Assembly (NCBI GenBank): GCA_964640725.1
Contig: CAZXIJ010000021.1
Coordinates: 13,581 to 77,580 of the forward strand
DNA from: CALHVX01 sp964640725
Lineage (GTDB): Bacteria; Pseudomonadota; Gammaproteobacteria; Pseudomonadales; Azotimanducaceae
Length of the DNA stretch: 64,000 nucleotides
Direction: 5' to 3'
Shown: in pieces, positions 25,929 to 34,294 of the stretch
How the letters are laid out: each line of letters begins with the position of its first letter
How positions within the stretch are numbered: the first letter of the stretch is position 1
The notes under the pieces: model-generated
Told to the model about the DNA's origin: nothing
The model's database searches: none
What the model saw: the letters and a program-made list of their open reading frames with translations, nothing else
Program-made: the position numbers and the translations under genes

Positions 25929-25936
25929 ACGCGAGG

Positions 25937-25955
25937 CACGCAACATTATTGCGTG
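25937..25955. other. Short hairpin between the GT4 gene and gmd
   Basis: CACGCAA (25937-25943) and its complement (25949-25955) enclose a 5-nt loop. There is no T tract, so intrinsic termination is doubtful. It lies 8 bp after the GT4 stop. Confidence 0.35.
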
Positions 25956-26024
25956 GCCGCATCGGCAGCGCTGCGCGGGCTAAACGCATAGCCAACACTG
26001 GGCAGGAAACGATACAATTCTCCA

Positions 26025-27074
26025 GTGCCAAAAGTTGCTCTTATAACCGGTGTCACCGGACAGGATGGGTCGTATCTCGCGCGATTGCTGCTCGAAAAGG
26101 GCTACGTCGTCCACGGGATTAAACGCCGGTCCTCATCTTTCAACACCGGCAGAATCGAGGACATCTATCAGGACCCGCACGTTGACGAAGCGCGGTTCAT
26201 TCTCCATTACGGCGACCTGACCGACAGCACCAACCTGGTGCGGATCGTCCAGCACACACAGCCGGACGAGATCTACAATCTCGGTGCGCAGAGCCACGTT
26301 CAGGTCAGTTTCGAAACGCCGGAATATACGGCGAATGCTGATGCGATCGGCACGCTGAGGATCCTCGAAGCAATCCGGATCCTGGGGCTCGAGAACAAGA
26401 CACGCTTCTACCAGGCGTCCACTTCTGAACTGTTCGGAAACGGACCGGAAAGCCCGCAGTCGGAATCGACACCGTTTCGTCCCCGATCGCCCTACGGGGC
26501 TGCCAAGCTCTACGGATACTGGATCAGCGTGAACTACCGCGATTCCTACGGCATGTACTGCACCAACGGCATCCTCTTCAATCACGAAAGCCCGGTCCGA
26601 GGCGAAACTTTCGTCACCCGAAAAATTTCCCGGGCGGCAGCTGCGATCTCCCGCGGCCTGGAAGACACGCTCTACCTGGGCAATCTGAACGCGACGCGTG
26701 ACTGGGGCCACGCCCGCGATTACGCCGAGGGTATGTGGCGAATGCTGCAGCAGGACGGTGCCGACGACTATGTGCTTGCGACGGGCGAAGCACACAGCGT
26801 CCGCGAGTTTGCGTCCCTGGCCTTTGCGCATGTGGGGATGGACATCGACTGGGTCGGGCAGGGCGAAGCCGAAACTGGCGTTGATCGAAGTACCGGAAGC
26901 ACGGTGATCAGAATCGACCCTCGATACTATCGTCCTGCGGAGGTGGACAACTTGCTGGGCGATGCCAGCAAAGCGCGTCGCGAGTTGGGCTGGCAACCCC
27001 AGTGCAGTTTCACGGAACTGGTCTCAGAGATGGTGCAGCAGGACCTCCAGGCGATCGGACAGCCACCGCAGTGA
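26025..27074 (+). CDS. gmd: GDP-mannose 4,6-dehydratase
   Basis: The 349-residue extended SDR converts GDP-mannose to GDP-4-keto-6-deoxymannose. It has the cofactor loop ITGVTGQDGSYLA near residues 7-18, GIKRRSSSFNTGRI, YNLGAQSHVQVSFE, catalytic Thr/Ser in YQASTSELFG and the YGAAK Tyr/Lys pair near 157-161. FNHESPVRGETFVTRK and the C-terminal YYRPAEVDNLLGD are specific to Gmd. The start is GTG 26025 with no strong ribosome site nearby. The stop overlaps the GTG of the fucose synthase gene. The ManC-like gene at the left edge could supply its substrate. Confidence 0.96.
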   Translation: MPKVALITGVTGQDGSYLARLLLEKGYVVHGIKRRSSSFNTGRIEDIYQDPHVDEARFILHYGDLTDSTNLVRIVQHTQPDEIYNLGAQSHVQVSFETPEYTANADAIGTLRILEAIRILGLENKTRFYQASTSELFGNGPESPQSESTPFRPRSPYGAAKLYGYWISVNYRDSYGMYCTNGILFNHESPVRGETFVTRKISRAAAAISRGLEDTLYLGNLNATRDWGHARDYAEGMWRMLQQDGADDYVLATGEAHSVREFASLAFAHVGMDIDWVGQGEAETGVDRSTGSTVIRIDPRYYRPAEVDNLLGDASKARRELGWQPQCSFTELVSEMVQQDLQAIGQPPQ

Positions 27075-28006
27075 AGCTAGCCGGCTGCCGGGTGTTCGTT
27101 GCTGGGAGCCGTGGAATGGTCGGCTCAGCCGTCGTGCGTCGCCTTGCTGGCGCTGGCTGCACGGTACTCGAAGCCGGTCGCGATGAGCTCGATTTGCTGG
27201 ACGGCGTTGCCGTCGCGCGCTGGTTTGCAGGCAACGCGCCTGATGTCGTGATCTGCGCCGCAGCGAAGGTCGGCGGCATTCACGCCAACAACTCTCATCC
27301 CGTAGCCTTTTTGGGGGAGAATTTGCGCGTTGCGCAGAATGTGGTTGAGGCATCCTACCGAGCCCGGGTGAGCAAGCTCCTGTTCCTCGGATCGTCTTGC
27401 GTGTATCCCAAGTTTGCGGAGCAACCGATTCAAGAGGACGCGTTGCTCAGCGGCGCTCTCGAGCCCACCAATGAGTGGTACGCCGTTGCCAAGATTGCAG
27501 GGATCAAGCTGTGCGAAGCGTACCGGCGCGAGTTTGGCTGTGACTATCTGTCTGTGATGCCGAGCAATCTCTATGGTCCGAAAGATAACTTCGATCTGGA
27601 GACAAGCCACGTGCTTCCTGCACTTCTTCGAAAAGTTCATACGGCGAAGGTCCAGGGCGGCGATGTTACGGTATGGGGGAGTGGCACTCCGCGGCGGGAG
27701 TTTTTGCATGTCGATGATGCAGCCGATGCCATCGTCCATATCGCGGAGCATGACTTGCATGAGTCCTTGCTCAATGTCGGTACCGGAACCGATGTGTCAA
27801 TTCGCGAACTGGTTGAGCTGATTCGCGATATCGTTGGATTTGAGGGTGAGGTGGTATTCGACGCCTCTATGCCTGACGGGACACCGCGCAAGCTGATGGA
27901 TTGCTCACGCCTGGCGCAATCAGGCTGGCAGGCTCGAATCGGGCTTCGAGATGGCGTTCGAGCCACCTATAAGTGGTTTTTGGAGCACGAGTGTGCCCTG
28001 CGCTAG
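27071..28006 (+). CDS. fcl: GDP-L-fucose synthase
   Basis: The 311-residue protein (also called WcaG) epimerises and reduces GDP-4-keto-6-deoxymannose to GDP-L-fucose. Visible hallmarks are VFVAGSRGMVGSAVVRRL, KVGGIHANNSHPVAFL, LFLGSSCVYPKFAEQPI, WYAVAKIAGIKLCEAYRR with the catalytic Tyr/Lys, and SNLYGPKDNFD. GTG 27071 overlaps the gmd stop, a common gmd-fcl arrangement. The surface glycan made by this locus should thus contain fucose or a fucose derivative. Confidence 0.95.
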   Translation: MKLAGCRVFVAGSRGMVGSAVVRRLAGAGCTVLEAGRDELDLLDGVAVARWFAGNAPDVVICAAAKVGGIHANNSHPVAFLGENLRVAQNVVEASYRARVSKLLFLGSSCVYPKFAEQPIQEDALLSGALEPTNEWYAVAKIAGIKLCEAYRREFGCDYLSVMPSNLYGPKDNFDLETSHVLPALLRKVHTAKVQGGDVTVWGSGTPRREFLHVDDAADAIVHIAEHDLHESLLNVGTGTDVSIRELVELIRDIVGFEGEVVFDASMPDGTPRKLMDCSRLAQSGWQARIGLRDGVRATYKWFLEHECALR

Positions 28007-28818
28007 GCAAGCCTGACAGCGCCGCGCTGCCGCGCGTATCGGTCGTTACCGTGACGTTGAATGCCGGAGAAGATCTGCGCGCCACAGTGAATTCCGTCGC
28101 GGCTCAGGCCTTTGGCGCAGTGCAGCACGTCGTCAAAGACGGCCTTTCGAGCGACGGTTCCACAGACTTTCTGTCGCAGCACGGGGGGAAGGTTGAGCTG
28201 GTCCGGGAGCGCGATGATGGCGTTTACGATGCGATGAACCAGGCCTGCGCATTCGCCAGCGGCGAATACGTGCACTTCCTGAACAGCGGCGATTGCTATA
28301 GCGACGATCAAGCCCTCAAGGCCGTGACGGAAGCCGCGCAGGCAGCGGGCAGGCCTGAACTGGTTGTAACCTGGTACCGCAATCTAGAGCATGATGTGGT
28401 GCGGACCTGTCCGGAGAGCCTCGGCGACTGGTACCTGTTTCGAGCCGCGCTCGGTCACCAGGCGGTCTACTTCCGGCGCGACCTGCTTGCGCGTTTAGGG
28501 GGGTACGATGTCAGCTATCGACTGCTGGCCGATCACGACCTGATATTCCGGGCGCTGATCAAAGAGCGTGTCAGCTATCTGGTGCTCCCCCGGGTGTGTG
28601 TCGATTACAAGGGCCAGGGGCTCAGCGCGGATCCGGCGAACGCGAAGCTGAAGGGGAGCGAAGCCGGCCGACTGCGGCGGGATGCGTTTCCGGGAGCCCG
28701 GGGCCAATTCTATCGCCTGCTGCATGAAGCCACGCTGTGGCGGCTGCGCACCCAGCTGTTGCGCTTCTCGGGTGTTCGCAAACTCTACTACGCGTGCGTT
28801 GCCGCGTTAAACCGTTAA
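27991..28818 (+). CDS. Family 2 glycosyltransferase (WcaE-like)
   Basis: A GT-A glycosyltransferase of about 275 residues. It shows SVVTVTLNAGEDLRATVNSV, HVVKDGLSSDGSTDFL, the YDAMNQACAFASGEYVHFLNSGD block with the metal-binding SGD equivalent, and ALGHQAVYFRRD. This pattern is seen in colanic-acid WcaE-type fucosyltransferases, and placement directly after fcl supports use of GDP-fucose. GTG 27991 is chosen because GGAG lies just upstream; it overlaps the end of fcl by 16 bases. GTG 27973 is an alternative. Confidence 0.87.
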   Translation: MCPALGKPDSAALPRVSVVTVTLNAGEDLRATVNSVAAQAFGAVQHVVKDGLSSDGSTDFLSQHGGKVELVRERDDGVYDAMNQACAFASGEYVHFLNSGDCYSDDQALKAVTEAAQAAGRPELVVTWYRNLEHDVVRTCPESLGDWYLFRAALGHQAVYFRRDLLARLGGYDVSYRLLADHDLIFRALIKERVSYLVLPRVCVDYKGQGLSADPANAKLKGSEAGRLRRDAFPGARGQFYRLLHEATLWRLRTQLLRFSGVRKLYYACVAALNR

Positions 28819-28825
28819 GGGCGCC

Positions 28826-29647
28826 GTGAAACGAAAGCTTACAGCGCGCTTGTTTCAGCGGGCGTTGAAGGCCACGGTCGTACCGAGGTACTGGGCTGAC
28901 TCGTTGCTGTTCCGCCAGGATCCTGCAACGCTTGCGGTGATAGAAGGGCTCCGCGGCGTCGCAGCGGGGCGTCCAATGCTCGTGGTGGGCAACGGGCCAA
29001 GCCTGAATCAGACCCCCCTGCACGAGTTTGCGGATCTGCCATCGATTGGCATGAACAAAATTGATCTGCTGTATCCGAGAACTTCCTGGAGGCCGAACCT
29101 GGTTGTCTGCGTCAACAACCTCGTGGTCCAGCAGCACGGAGCCCAATTTCTTGGCAGTGAGGTGCCGGTCTTTCTTGCCTGGAAGTCCCGATGGTTTCTC
29201 CCAGCTCGCGCCCGTGTGCCCGTTCACTACTTTCGGGGGCGACCCACAGCGGAGTTCTCGACGGACGTTTCCAGCCATGTGGCCGCATTGGGCTCGACAG
29301 TGACCTATACTGCGCTCCAGTTCGCGTACTTCATGGGTGCTGACCCGGTGGTGCTGCTAGGGGTCGATCACGCGTTTGACAGCCCTGCCGAAGATAGCGG
29401 CATTGCGCGGCGGGAGGGGGCCGATCAGAACCACTTCGATCCAGATTATTTTGCCGATGGCGAACTCTGGGGCTTGCCGGACCTGGCGGGCAGCGAGCGC
29501 GACTATCGCCGGGCCAGGGTCGCTTTCCAAAAGGCTGGTCGGCAGGTGCTCGATGCAACGGTGGGGGGCAAGCTTGACGTGTTTGACAAGATCAGCCTTG
29601 AGCAGCTGCGGGTCCTTGTACGGCGAGTCAATGACGCAGGCCAGTGA
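28826..29647 (+). CDS. MptE-like/DUF115 or GT42-like protein, copy 3
   Basis: The 273-residue protein is the most divergent of the three relatives. It keeps MLVVGNGPSLNQTPL (GNGPSLN at 55-61), ALGSTVTYTALQFAYFMGADPVVLLGVDHAF, ADQNHFDPDYFADGELW near 200 and DATVGGKLDVFDKI. The invariant pattern across the three copies is GNGP-S/T-LN, then a G/V-D-H or equivalent segment, NHFD-x-x-YF and GG-x-L-x-VF. This suggests a shared active site with the NHFD histidine as a candidate catalytic base. It sits between two GT2 genes, 7 bp after the first and overlapping the second by 4 bases. A sugar transferase role is the best guess. Confidence 0.7.
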   Translation: MKRKLTARLFQRALKATVVPRYWADSLLFRQDPATLAVIEGLRGVAAGRPMLVVGNGPSLNQTPLHEFADLPSIGMNKIDLLYPRTSWRPNLVVCVNNLVVQQHGAQFLGSEVPVFLAWKSRWFLPARARVPVHYFRGRPTAEFSTDVSSHVAALGSTVTYTALQFAYFMGADPVVLLGVDHAFDSPAEDSGIARREGADQNHFDPDYFADGELWGLPDLAGSERDYRRARVAFQKAGRQVLDATVGGKLDVFDKISLEQLRVLVRRVNDAGQ

Positions 29648-30444
29648 CGGGGTCCAGGCCGGTGAATGAGCCGGTGGCCCAGGTAGAGACCGCGTTGCCC
29701 CTGGTTTCCGTCGTGGTGCCCGTTCGGAACATGCAGGACACCATTGCCCGAACGTTGACGAGCATCGTCGAGCAATCTTACGAGAATGTCGAAATCATCG
29801 TGGTTGAAGGCGCGTCCACCGACGATACGCTGGCCCGCATCAAGGCCTTTGGAAACCAGATTACGACCCTCGTTTCCGAGCCTGACCAGGGCCTGTACGA
29901 GGCGGTCAACAAGGGCGTTGCACTTTCCCGGGGCGAGATCGTGGGCATCCTGAACGGCGACGACTACTACAAGCACAACAATGTGCTGCAGCTCTACGGG
30001 GACGCGTTTGGCGAGCACGCCGTTGGGCTTGTGTACGGCGATCTTGAGTTTTTTCTGGCCAGCAATCCTGCAGGCACGATTCGCCGCTACTCATCGGAGA
30101 AGTTCAGCCCCAGTCGCCTTCGCTATGGCTGGATGCCCCCGCACCCAACGGTTTTTGTGCGGCGCAGCATTTACGAGCAGGTCGGGCAATATCGTACGGA
30201 CTACAAGATCGCAGCCGATTTCGAGTTCCTGGTTCGGGCGTTGTGGAAAGAGGGCGTGACCGCGCGGCGAATCCCGTCGGTGGTCGTTCGGATGCAGTAC
30301 GGAGGCATCAGTACCCAGGGCATTGGCGCCTCTTATCGCCTGAACAAGGAAATCCTGCGGGCCTGCAGAGACAACGGGCTGAGCTCCAGCTGGCTGAGAA
30401 TCGCCCTTAAGATTCCGTCCAAGCTGCGCGAATTTTTGCCCTGA
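29644..30444 (+). CDS. Family 2 glycosyltransferase (WcaA-like)
   Basis: The 266-residue GT-A enzyme has LVSVVVPVRNMQDTIARTL, IIVVEGASTDDTL, DQGLYEAVNKGVALSRGEIVGILNGDDYY with the DD metal-binding pair, and GWMPPHPTVFVRRSIYEQVG. It resembles colanic-acid-type WcaA/WcaE glycosyltransferases that add hexose or fucose residues. GTG 29644 overlaps the stop of DUF115-like copy 3; GTG 29662 is another possible start. It is the last gene of the glycan locus. Its stop codon lies within a 7-bp tandem repeat. Confidence 0.88.
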   Translation: MTGSRPVNEPVAQVETALPLVSVVVPVRNMQDTIARTLTSIVEQSYENVEIIVVEGASTDDTLARIKAFGNQITTLVSEPDQGLYEAVNKGVALSRGEIVGILNGDDYYKHNNVLQLYGDAFGEHAVGLVYGDLEFFLASNPAGTIRRYSSEKFSPSRLRYGWMPPHPTVFVRRSIYEQVGQYRTDYKIAADFEFLVRALWKEGVTARRIPSVVVRMQYGGISTQGIGASYRLNKEILRACRDNGLSSSWLRIALKIPSKLREFLP

Positions 30445-30469
30445 GCCCTGAGCCCTGAGCCCTGAGCCC
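30439..30469. repeat. Tandem 7-bp repeat (CCCTGAG, four copies)
   Basis: Four exact copies of CCCTGAG plus a trailing CCC start at 30439. The first copy contains the TGA stop of the GT2 gene. The other copies present TGA in successive frames, so changes in copy number would not extend the protein much. Confidence 0.9.
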
Positions 30470-30494
30470 AGGCCCAGCCAGCAGCTTGCTGAGC

Positions 30495-31346
30495 CTATGC
30501 CTCTTGATAGCTTCGTTCCTGCAAGCCCGGGATGTCGGTGCTGAAGCGGTAGAGGCAGCCGTCAGCGGCGCTCGGGTCTGCAAGCCCGACGCGGGCGCTG
30601 GTGACGAACAGCTGATCCAGCGCCGGTCCGCCAAAGGCGACGCAGGAAGGCTGCGCAGCGTCGAGGTTCACGCGGTGCAGCAAGCCGCCGTCTGGCGCAT
30701 AGCAGGCGACGCTGCCGGTGCCCCAGAGCGCGACCCAAAGGTTGCCCGCGCTGTCGGTCACCGCGCCGTCCGGCTCGCCTTGCTCGAAGCGCAGATGGAT
30801 CTGGGGCTTTAGCGGGCGCTGCGCGAGCGCATCGCAGCGCCAGATCAGTTGCCTCGCGCTGTCTGAAAAATACAGCGTCTGCCCGTCCGGGCTCCAGCAC
30901 AGGCTGTTGGTGATGCTGATCGGTGCGAAGCAGGTTTCGATGCGCCCCTGCGGTGTCACGCGGTGCAAAGCCCCGGTGCTGCCGGGGCGCTCAGCCATAG
31001 TGCCCACCCAGAAATTGCCGTGGCGGTCGGCGCGGCCGTCGTTGAAGCGCAGGCCCCGGTCAGACAGTTCGTGCAGTGTTTGGCGGGTATCTGACGGCCA
31101 GTGCCAGAGCGCGATTTCGTCATCGAAGGCGCACAGCAGCGTGTCTGCGGTCGACGCGAAGGCAAAGGAGGCCAGCCGCTTGTCCAGCTGCCAGCATCGC
31201 TGATCGCCGCCATTGGCGGTCGCGCTGTAAAGCATCTTTTCATCGATGTCGGTCCACCAGATGCGCTGCTCGCCGGCGTGCCAGCGCACGCCCTCACCGA
31301 GCGTGTTTTGACAGTCGATGAGCAGATCGGGACGGTGGGCGGTCAT
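30495..31346 (-). CDS. SMP-30/gluconolactonase/regucalcin family protein
   Basis: The 283-residue six-bladed propeller protein has family motifs in order: LGEGVRWHAGEQRIWWTDI with the metal-binding Glu, RFNDGRADRHGNFWVGTM with Asn/Asp ligands, ITNSLCWSPDGQTLYFSDS, and EPDGAVTDSAGNLWVALW with the catalytic Asp. Members hydrolyse sugar lactones or related esters in the cytoplasm. The start is set at ATG 31346 (MTAHRPDLL), which begins right before the propeller; the frame is open further upstream without family similarity. It converges on the glycan locus and appears to be a separate transcription unit. Confidence 0.9.
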   Translation of the reverse strand: MTAHRPDLLIDCQNTLGEGVRWHAGEQRIWWTDIDEKMLYSATANGGDQRCWQLDKRLASFAFASTADTLLCAFDDEIALWHWPSDTRQTLHELSDRGLRFNDGRADRHGNFWVGTMAERPGSTGALHRVTPQGRIETCFAPISITNSLCWSPDGQTLYFSDSARQLIWRCDALAQRPLKPQIHLRFEQGEPDGAVTDSAGNLWVALWGTGSVACYAPDGGLLHRVNLDAAQPSCVAFGGPALDQLFVTSARVGLADPSAADGCLYRFSTDIPGLQERSYQEA

Positions 31347-31510
31347 AGCAATGGTCCGAAGGCAGAGTGTCAGCTTGACTGCCGGCAGCGCTTTCATCAA
31401 GAGAATTGCTGCCAGGTGCTGTCGTTCTGTTCGCCATTCTGCAGGCTGGTTCAAGTTGAGTTAAGGCATAATTAGATAGCCTGCGCTCACTTCCATCGAG
31501 GGTTTACGCC

Positions 31511-32164
31511 GTGCGTTTTATCGCGATTTCTTTGTGTGTTTTTCTGACTGCCTGCACCACCAACCCCTACACCGGGGAGCGCGAAGCTTCCAACAAGGCC
31601 AAGGCCGCTGCCATCGGCGCCGGGATCGGCGCGGTTGCCGGCATCCTGATCGGCGACGATGCCGATGAGCGACGCGAGAAGGCCTTGATCGGCGCCGGGA
31701 TCGGCGCGCTGGCCGGCACCGCCGTCGGCGCCTACATGGACGCGCAGGAATCAAAGCTGCGACAGCAGCTCGCCGGGACCGGCGTGAGCGTGCAGCGCAT
31801 GGGCGATGACCTGATCCTCAACATGCCGGGCAGTGTCACCTTTGCGAGCGGCCGCGCGGATCTGAACAGCGACTTCATCGAAGTGCTGAACTCGGTCTCA
31901 CTGGTGCTCGAGGAGTACAACAAGACCTTGATCGACGTGACCGGGCATACGGACAGCACGGGCTCTAACAGCCTGAACATGCGCTTGTCTCAGGACCGGG
32001 CAGCAACGGTCGGGCGGTATCTGCAAGGCCAGGGCGTGCAGAGCGAGCGGGTCCTGACGGAAGGGTTTGGCCCGCACTATCCGGTCGCGTCGAACGACAA
32101 CGCTGGTGGCCGGCAGCAGAATCGCCGGGTCGAGCTGGCCCTGAAGCCGATCCGCCAGGGCTGA
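31511..32164 (+). CDS. OmpA-family outer-membrane lipoprotein with glycine zipper (YiaD-like)
   Basis: The 217-residue lipoprotein has a signal peptide ending in the lipobox LTAC (Cys about residue 15). A glycine-zipper segment follows with AIGAGIGAVAGILIG and ALIGAGIGALAGTAVGAYM. The C-terminal OmpA domain binds peptidoglycan; it has MPGSVTFASGRADLN, VTGHTDSTGSNSLNMRLSQDRAATV and the QNRRVEL end. It anchors the outer membrane to the cell wall. GTG 31511 follows directly after a short leader; the next hydrophobic residues form the signal peptide. An AT-rich stretch (about 31450-31475) just upstream likely contains the promoter. Confidence 0.93.
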   Translation: MRFIAISLCVFLTACTTNPYTGEREASNKAKAAAIGAGIGAVAGILIGDDADERREKALIGAGIGALAGTAVGAYMDAQESKLRQQLAGTGVSVQRMGDDLILNMPGSVTFASGRADLNSDFIEVLNSVSLVLEEYNKTLIDVTGHTDSTGSNSLNMRLSQDRAATVGRYLQGQGVQSERVLTEGFGPHYPVASNDNAGGRQQNRRVELALKPIRQG

Positions 32165-32184
32165 TCGTTGGTGCGCGAGCGTCC

Positions 32185-32757
32185 CTAGACGCTCAGCGCT
32201 TCCATCTCGCCGTCGAGATCTTCTTCGACGCAGAACTCGCCAAAGCTGGCCTTGAGCTGCGCGCCGCTACTTCGGGCGGGCAGCTCGATGGTCATGGCCA
32301 GGCTGAAGAGCGGCGTTCCCGTGTGCGGGGCTGGGGCTGTTTCGGTCCGCAGATCGACGATGTTGATGCCCTGGTTGGAGAAAAAGTCCGCCACCCGGTG
32401 GACAATGCCCGGGTGGTCCATGGCCGTGACCGAGACCCGGTAGGGCAGCGCGTTGACGGGCCCGCGGTCTGTGCTGCGCCGAAACAGACAGGCCAGACCG
32501 TTGGCGGCGCAGTACTCGCTCAGCTGGGCCTCGAGACTCGCCAGCGCCGTGACCGTGCCTTTGACCGACATCAGTACCGCGAACTCGCCACCGAGAATGC
32601 TCATGCGGCTGTCGTCGATAGACAGCTTGAGCGCCGTGACCCGCTCCGTCAGCTCGCTGACCAGCCCCGGGCGGTCCTGGCCGATGGTCGAGATAACGGC
32701 GCGGCCAATGCGATTGGGATCGCTCGCCTCGGCAAGGTCGACGATCTTCTCGCTCAT
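32185..32757 (-). CDS. ACT-domain regulatory protein, GcvR-like
   Basis: The 190-residue protein consists of two ACT domains: VISTIGQDRPGLVSELTERV in the first and VSVTAMDHPGIVHRVADFF in the second, with QGINIVDL after it. GcvR in E. coli binds glycine and regulates the glycine-cleavage operon through GcvA. Here the ATG overlaps the stop of the glycyl-tRNA synthetase gene by four bases, which suggests a glycine-related sensing role. A GcvA-type partner is not visible in the window. Confidence 0.85.
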   Translation of the reverse strand: MSEKIVDLAEASDPNRIGRAVISTIGQDRPGLVSELTERVTALKLSIDDSRMSILGGEFAVLMSVKGTVTALASLEAQLSEYCAANGLACLFRRSTDRGPVNALPYRVSVTAMDHPGIVHRVADFFSNQGINIVDLRTETAPAPHTGTPLFSLAMTIELPARSSGAQLKASFGEFCVEEDLDGEMEALSV

Positions 32758-34100
32758 GCCCGCAGCTTGTTCTGCAGGTAGGCGGGAAGCTCGGGCACCT
32801 TAATGCGTTCCTGGGCCATGGTGTCGCGGTCGCGCACCGTGACCGTGTCGTCCTCTTCGACGGTCTGGAAATCCACGGTGATGCACAGCGGCGTTCCCAC
32901 TTCGTCGTGACGCCGGTAGCCTTTGCCGATGTTGCCGGTGTTCTCGTACAGGATCCGGCCCAGCCCCAGCGCCTGCAGGTCCTGCTTGATCTGCCGGGCT
33001 TTGCCGACAATCCCTTCGTGATTGCGCTTGAGCGGCAGGACCGCCGCCTTGATCGGTGACAGGTGCGGCTTGAAGGCCAGTACGGTGCGCTCGTTGCCGT
33101 TGTCGAGGGTCTCGACCCGGTAGGCTTCATTCAGCACGGCCAGCACCCCGCGATCGACCCCCGCGGAGGGCTCGATGACGTAGGGCACCGTCCACCCCTT
33201 GGTTTCCGGATCCTGCAGTGCCAGCCGGGCGTTCGAGTCGCTGTTGGGCTCAACCCGGGCAGTGATGTTCAGGTCGTCCTGATGTTTGGTGTGGGAGCCC
33301 AGATCGTAGTCGGTTCGGTTCGCAATGCCCTCGAGCTCTTCCAGGCCATGCGGAAAGCGGTACATCAGGTCGACAGTGGCCTTGCTGTAGTGCGCCAGCT
33401 CATTGTCGGGTACGTGCAGTAGCTCGATGCGGTCCCGGGGCACGCCCTGGGCTTCCCACCAGGCGAGTCGCGCTTCGACCCACCGTTTGTGCCACTCGTC
33501 ATCGGTGCCCGGCGCGACGAAAAACTCCAGCTCCATCTGCTCGAACTCGCGCACCCGGAAAATGAAGTTTCGGGGCGTAATCTCGTTGCGGAAGGCCTTG
33601 CCGATCTGTGCAATTCCGAACGGCACCCGGCGTGAGGTGCTGTCGACCACGTGCTTGAAGTTGGTAAAGATGGCCTGAGCCGTTTCCGGGCGTAGATAGG
33701 CGAAGGACGAGCCGTCGTCGACCGGCCCGACAGCCGTGCGGAACATCAGGTTGAAGGGCCGCGGCTCGGTCAGGTCCTCGCTGCCGCAGTTGGGGCACTT
33801 GCCGTCCAGATGGTCGGCGCGCCAGCGGCTCTTGCAGGCCCGGCAGTCCACCAGCGGATCGGTAAAGGTGGCCTCGTGGCCAGAGTGCCGCAGCGTCGTC
33901 GGGTTCGTGAGGATCGATGCGTCGAGCCCCTCGACGTCATCGCGCTCGTACACCATGGACCGCCACCAGGCCGCCTTGAGATTGTTCTTGAGCTCGACCC
34001 CGAGCGGGCCGTAGTCGTAAACCCCCTGCAGCCCTCCGTAGATGTCGCTGCCGGGAAAAATGAAGCCACGGCGCTTGGCCAGCGCGACCAGTTCATCCAT
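32754..34100 (-). CDS. glyQS: Glycyl-tRNA synthetase, single-chain homodimeric type
   Basis: The 448-residue class II synthetase charges tRNA-Gly. The start MDELVALAKRRGFIFPGSDIYGG, a DYGPLGVELKNNLKAAWW segment, an inserted Cys4 zinc-like region (CRACKSRW and CPNCGSEDL), RPETAQAIFTNFKHV, the motif-2 region FRNEITPRNFIFRVREFEQMELEFF and a late VIEPSAGVDRGVLAVL identify the alpha-2 bacterial/archaeal/eukaryotic type. Most gammaproteobacteria instead use an alpha-2-beta-2 GlyQ/GlyS enzyme. ATG 34100 gives the family N terminus; ATG 34136 would add 12 residues. The downstream ACT gene is translationally coupled. Confidence 0.95.
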   Translation of the reverse strand: MDELVALAKRRGFIFPGSDIYGGLQGVYDYGPLGVELKNNLKAAWWRSMVYERDDVEGLDASILTNPTTLRHSGHEATFTDPLVDCRACKSRWRADHLDGKCPNCGSEDLTEPRPFNLMFRTAVGPVDDGSSFAYLRPETAQAIFTNFKHVVDSTSRRVPFGIAQIGKAFRNEITPRNFIFRVREFEQMELEFFVAPGTDDEWHKRWVEARLAWWEAQGVPRDRIELLHVPDNELAHYSKATVDLMYRFPHGLEELEGIANRTDYDLGSHTKHQDDLNITARVEPNSDSNARLALQDPETKGWTVPYVIEPSAGVDRGVLAVLNEAYRVETLDNGNERTVLAFKPHLSPIKAAVLPLKRNHEGIVGKARQIKQDLQALGLGRILYENTGNIGKGYRRHDEVGTPLCITVDFQTVEEDDTVTVRDRDTMAQERIKVPELPAYLQNKLRA

Positions 34101-34294
34101 TCCTTGAGCGGGCACAGGGTGTCCTTGATGCAGCATAAACAGGGCGCAGACTATACCGGATTCCGCTCAGGGCCCGCAGAAATGCTCACATTTTTCTGTG
34201 GATGTAAGGGCGTGCCTTACACCGGCCACAGCGGCACCACAAATTCGGCAGACTTCTGGCGATCTTCGTCCGCGGCATTTGCTTCAATGGCTGC

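Noticed and set aside
25937..26018. Terminator plus promoter before gmd
   Set aside because: The hairpin has no T tract, and the TACAAT at 26013-26018 has no -35 partner and would place the transcript start on the GTG codon.
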